Below, piece by piece: positions 58,278-58,721 of a stretch of 58,721 nucleotides of DNA. The stretch lies in assembly GCA_029977845.1 (NCBI GenBank), contig JAPOKC010000017.1:1-58721 (forward strand), in the 5' to 3' direction. The stretch comes from Mycobacteriaceae bacterium. Its GTDB lineage: Bacteria; Actinomycetota; Actinomycetes; Mycobacteriales; Mycobacteriaceae. The translations under genes and the position numbers were made by a program. Below the pieces are notes generated by a model. It saw only the letters and a list, made by a program, of their open reading frames with translations. It was not told the DNA's origin and did no database searches. Position 1 is the first letter of the stretch; each line of letters opens with the position of its first letter.

Positions 58278-58721
58278 TTACTCGCTGAACTTGCCGCTGC
58301 GGATCCGGTCGGCTTCCATCAGGTGCAGTTCGTGCGCACCGGGAACGACGACCGCGGGATCCGGCACGAAATCGATGTCCTTGGCCCGGCCACCGTAGGG
58401 AACGGCATCGAGGATGACCCTGATCGCGTTGAGCCGCGCCTTGTGCTTGTTCTCCGAGCGGATGATGGTCCAGGGTGCATCGGGCGTGCTGGTCCGGCGC
58501 AGCATGTGGTACTTCGCCTCGGTGAAATCATCCCAGTGCTCCTGGGCCTGAACGTCGATCTCGCTGAGCTTCCATTGCCGCAGCGGGTCGTCACGCCGGC
58601 GCTCGAAACGACGGGCCTGTTCTTCCTTCGTCACACTGAAGTACAGCTTCACCAGGATGGTGCCCTGGCGGACCAAGTCCTTCTCGAACCCGACCACGCC
58701 CTTGAGGAAGTTGCGGTACTC
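58278..58721 (-). CDS. ppk2: Polyphosphate kinase 2 (PPK2), C-terminal part (partial)
   Basis: The gene runs off the right edge; 147 codons are present. ILVKLYFSVTKEEQARRFER, DPLRQWKLSEIDVQAQEHWD and PDAPWTIIRSENKHKARLNA are core PPK2 signatures, including the conserved RR and the lid region. PPK2 moves phosphate between polyphosphate and nucleotides, most often making GTP or ATP. The Walker motifs lie outside the window. It ends with TAA five bases before the DUF1906 start, so they are likely co-transcribed. Confidence 0.9.
   Translation of the reverse strand, partial: EYRNFLKGVVGFEKDLVRQGTILVKLYFSVTKEEQARRFERRRDDPLRQWKLSEIDVQAQEHWDDFTEAKYHMLRRTSTPDAPWTIIRSENKHKARLNAIRVILDAVPYGGRAKDIDFVPDPAVVVPGAHELHLMEADRIRSGKFSE

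Overview
This window is high-GC actinobacterial DNA from a non-tuberculous mycobacterium, most likely a rapid grower of the Mycolicibacterium type. The evidence is two tandem MspA-type porins, a PE-PPE-domain secreted hydrolase, a glycine/asparagine-rich PGRS-like protein without a PE domain, a WhiB5-type regulator, F420-type (LLM) oxidoreductase, a Kup transporter, many FadD/FadE-like enzymes, and frequent leaderless promoters (TANNNT 6-8 nt before a start codon). Gene order at two loci matches M. tuberculosis H37Rv as I remember it: Rv0022c-Rv0028 (here 17.7-21.7 kb) and Rv0368c-Rv0377 (here 45.4-49.9 kb).

Layout. 0-11.4 kb: end of a fadD-like ligase, an SDR/LLM operon, a membrane adenylyl cyclase with a hotdog thioesterase, a TetR regulator with a palindromic operator driving a large molybdopterin oxidoreductase, an acyl-CoA synthetase, an FAD monooxygenase and Kup. 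11.5-17.6 kb: secreted protein, rhomboid protease, a nitrile-hydratase/thiocyanate-hydrolase operon (beta-alpha-activator), a STAS protein, and a VOC/nitrobindin/serine-hydrolase run. 17.6-21.7 kb: six-gene ESX-associated-looking operon with an XRE-like regulator, divergent from whiB5. 21.7-31.3 kb: kinase-like, flavoprotein, DUF1295 membrane protein, a two-subunit acyl-CoA dehydrogenase and HrpA. 31.3-32.5 kb: a DUF559 nuclease-like gene bracketed by two copies of a 67-bp hairpin repeat. 32.5-36.8 kb: a cell-envelope operon (acyltransferase-3, SGNH hydrolase, sedolisin, membrane protein). 36.8-40.9 kb: GlcNAc uptake and catabolism (nagE divergent from crr-nagB-nagA). 41-45.4 kb: secreted and membrane proteins, a DUF1254/DUF1214 protein and a PE-PPE hydrolase. 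45.4-49.9 kb: a carbon monoxide dehydrogenase maturation locus (coxE, coxG, xdhC-like, LysR) in which coxS/coxL and most of coxM and coxD are gone, leaving a deletion scar. 50-58.7 kb: PGRS-like gene, porin operon, ChaA antiporter, several decayed genes, a Tat-exported DUF1906 protein and the start of ppk2.

The strongest leads are the hairpin-bracketed DUF559 cassette, the cox deletion scar, a 43-codon leaderless small gene with a near-ideal promoter at 17552-17718, paired TGTATATACG sites before whiB5, a perfect 23-bp inverted repeat at 36770-36829, and a nitrile-hydratase metal motif (CALCSC) that differs from the two textbook forms. All family names come from reading protein motifs by eye; no database search was run.
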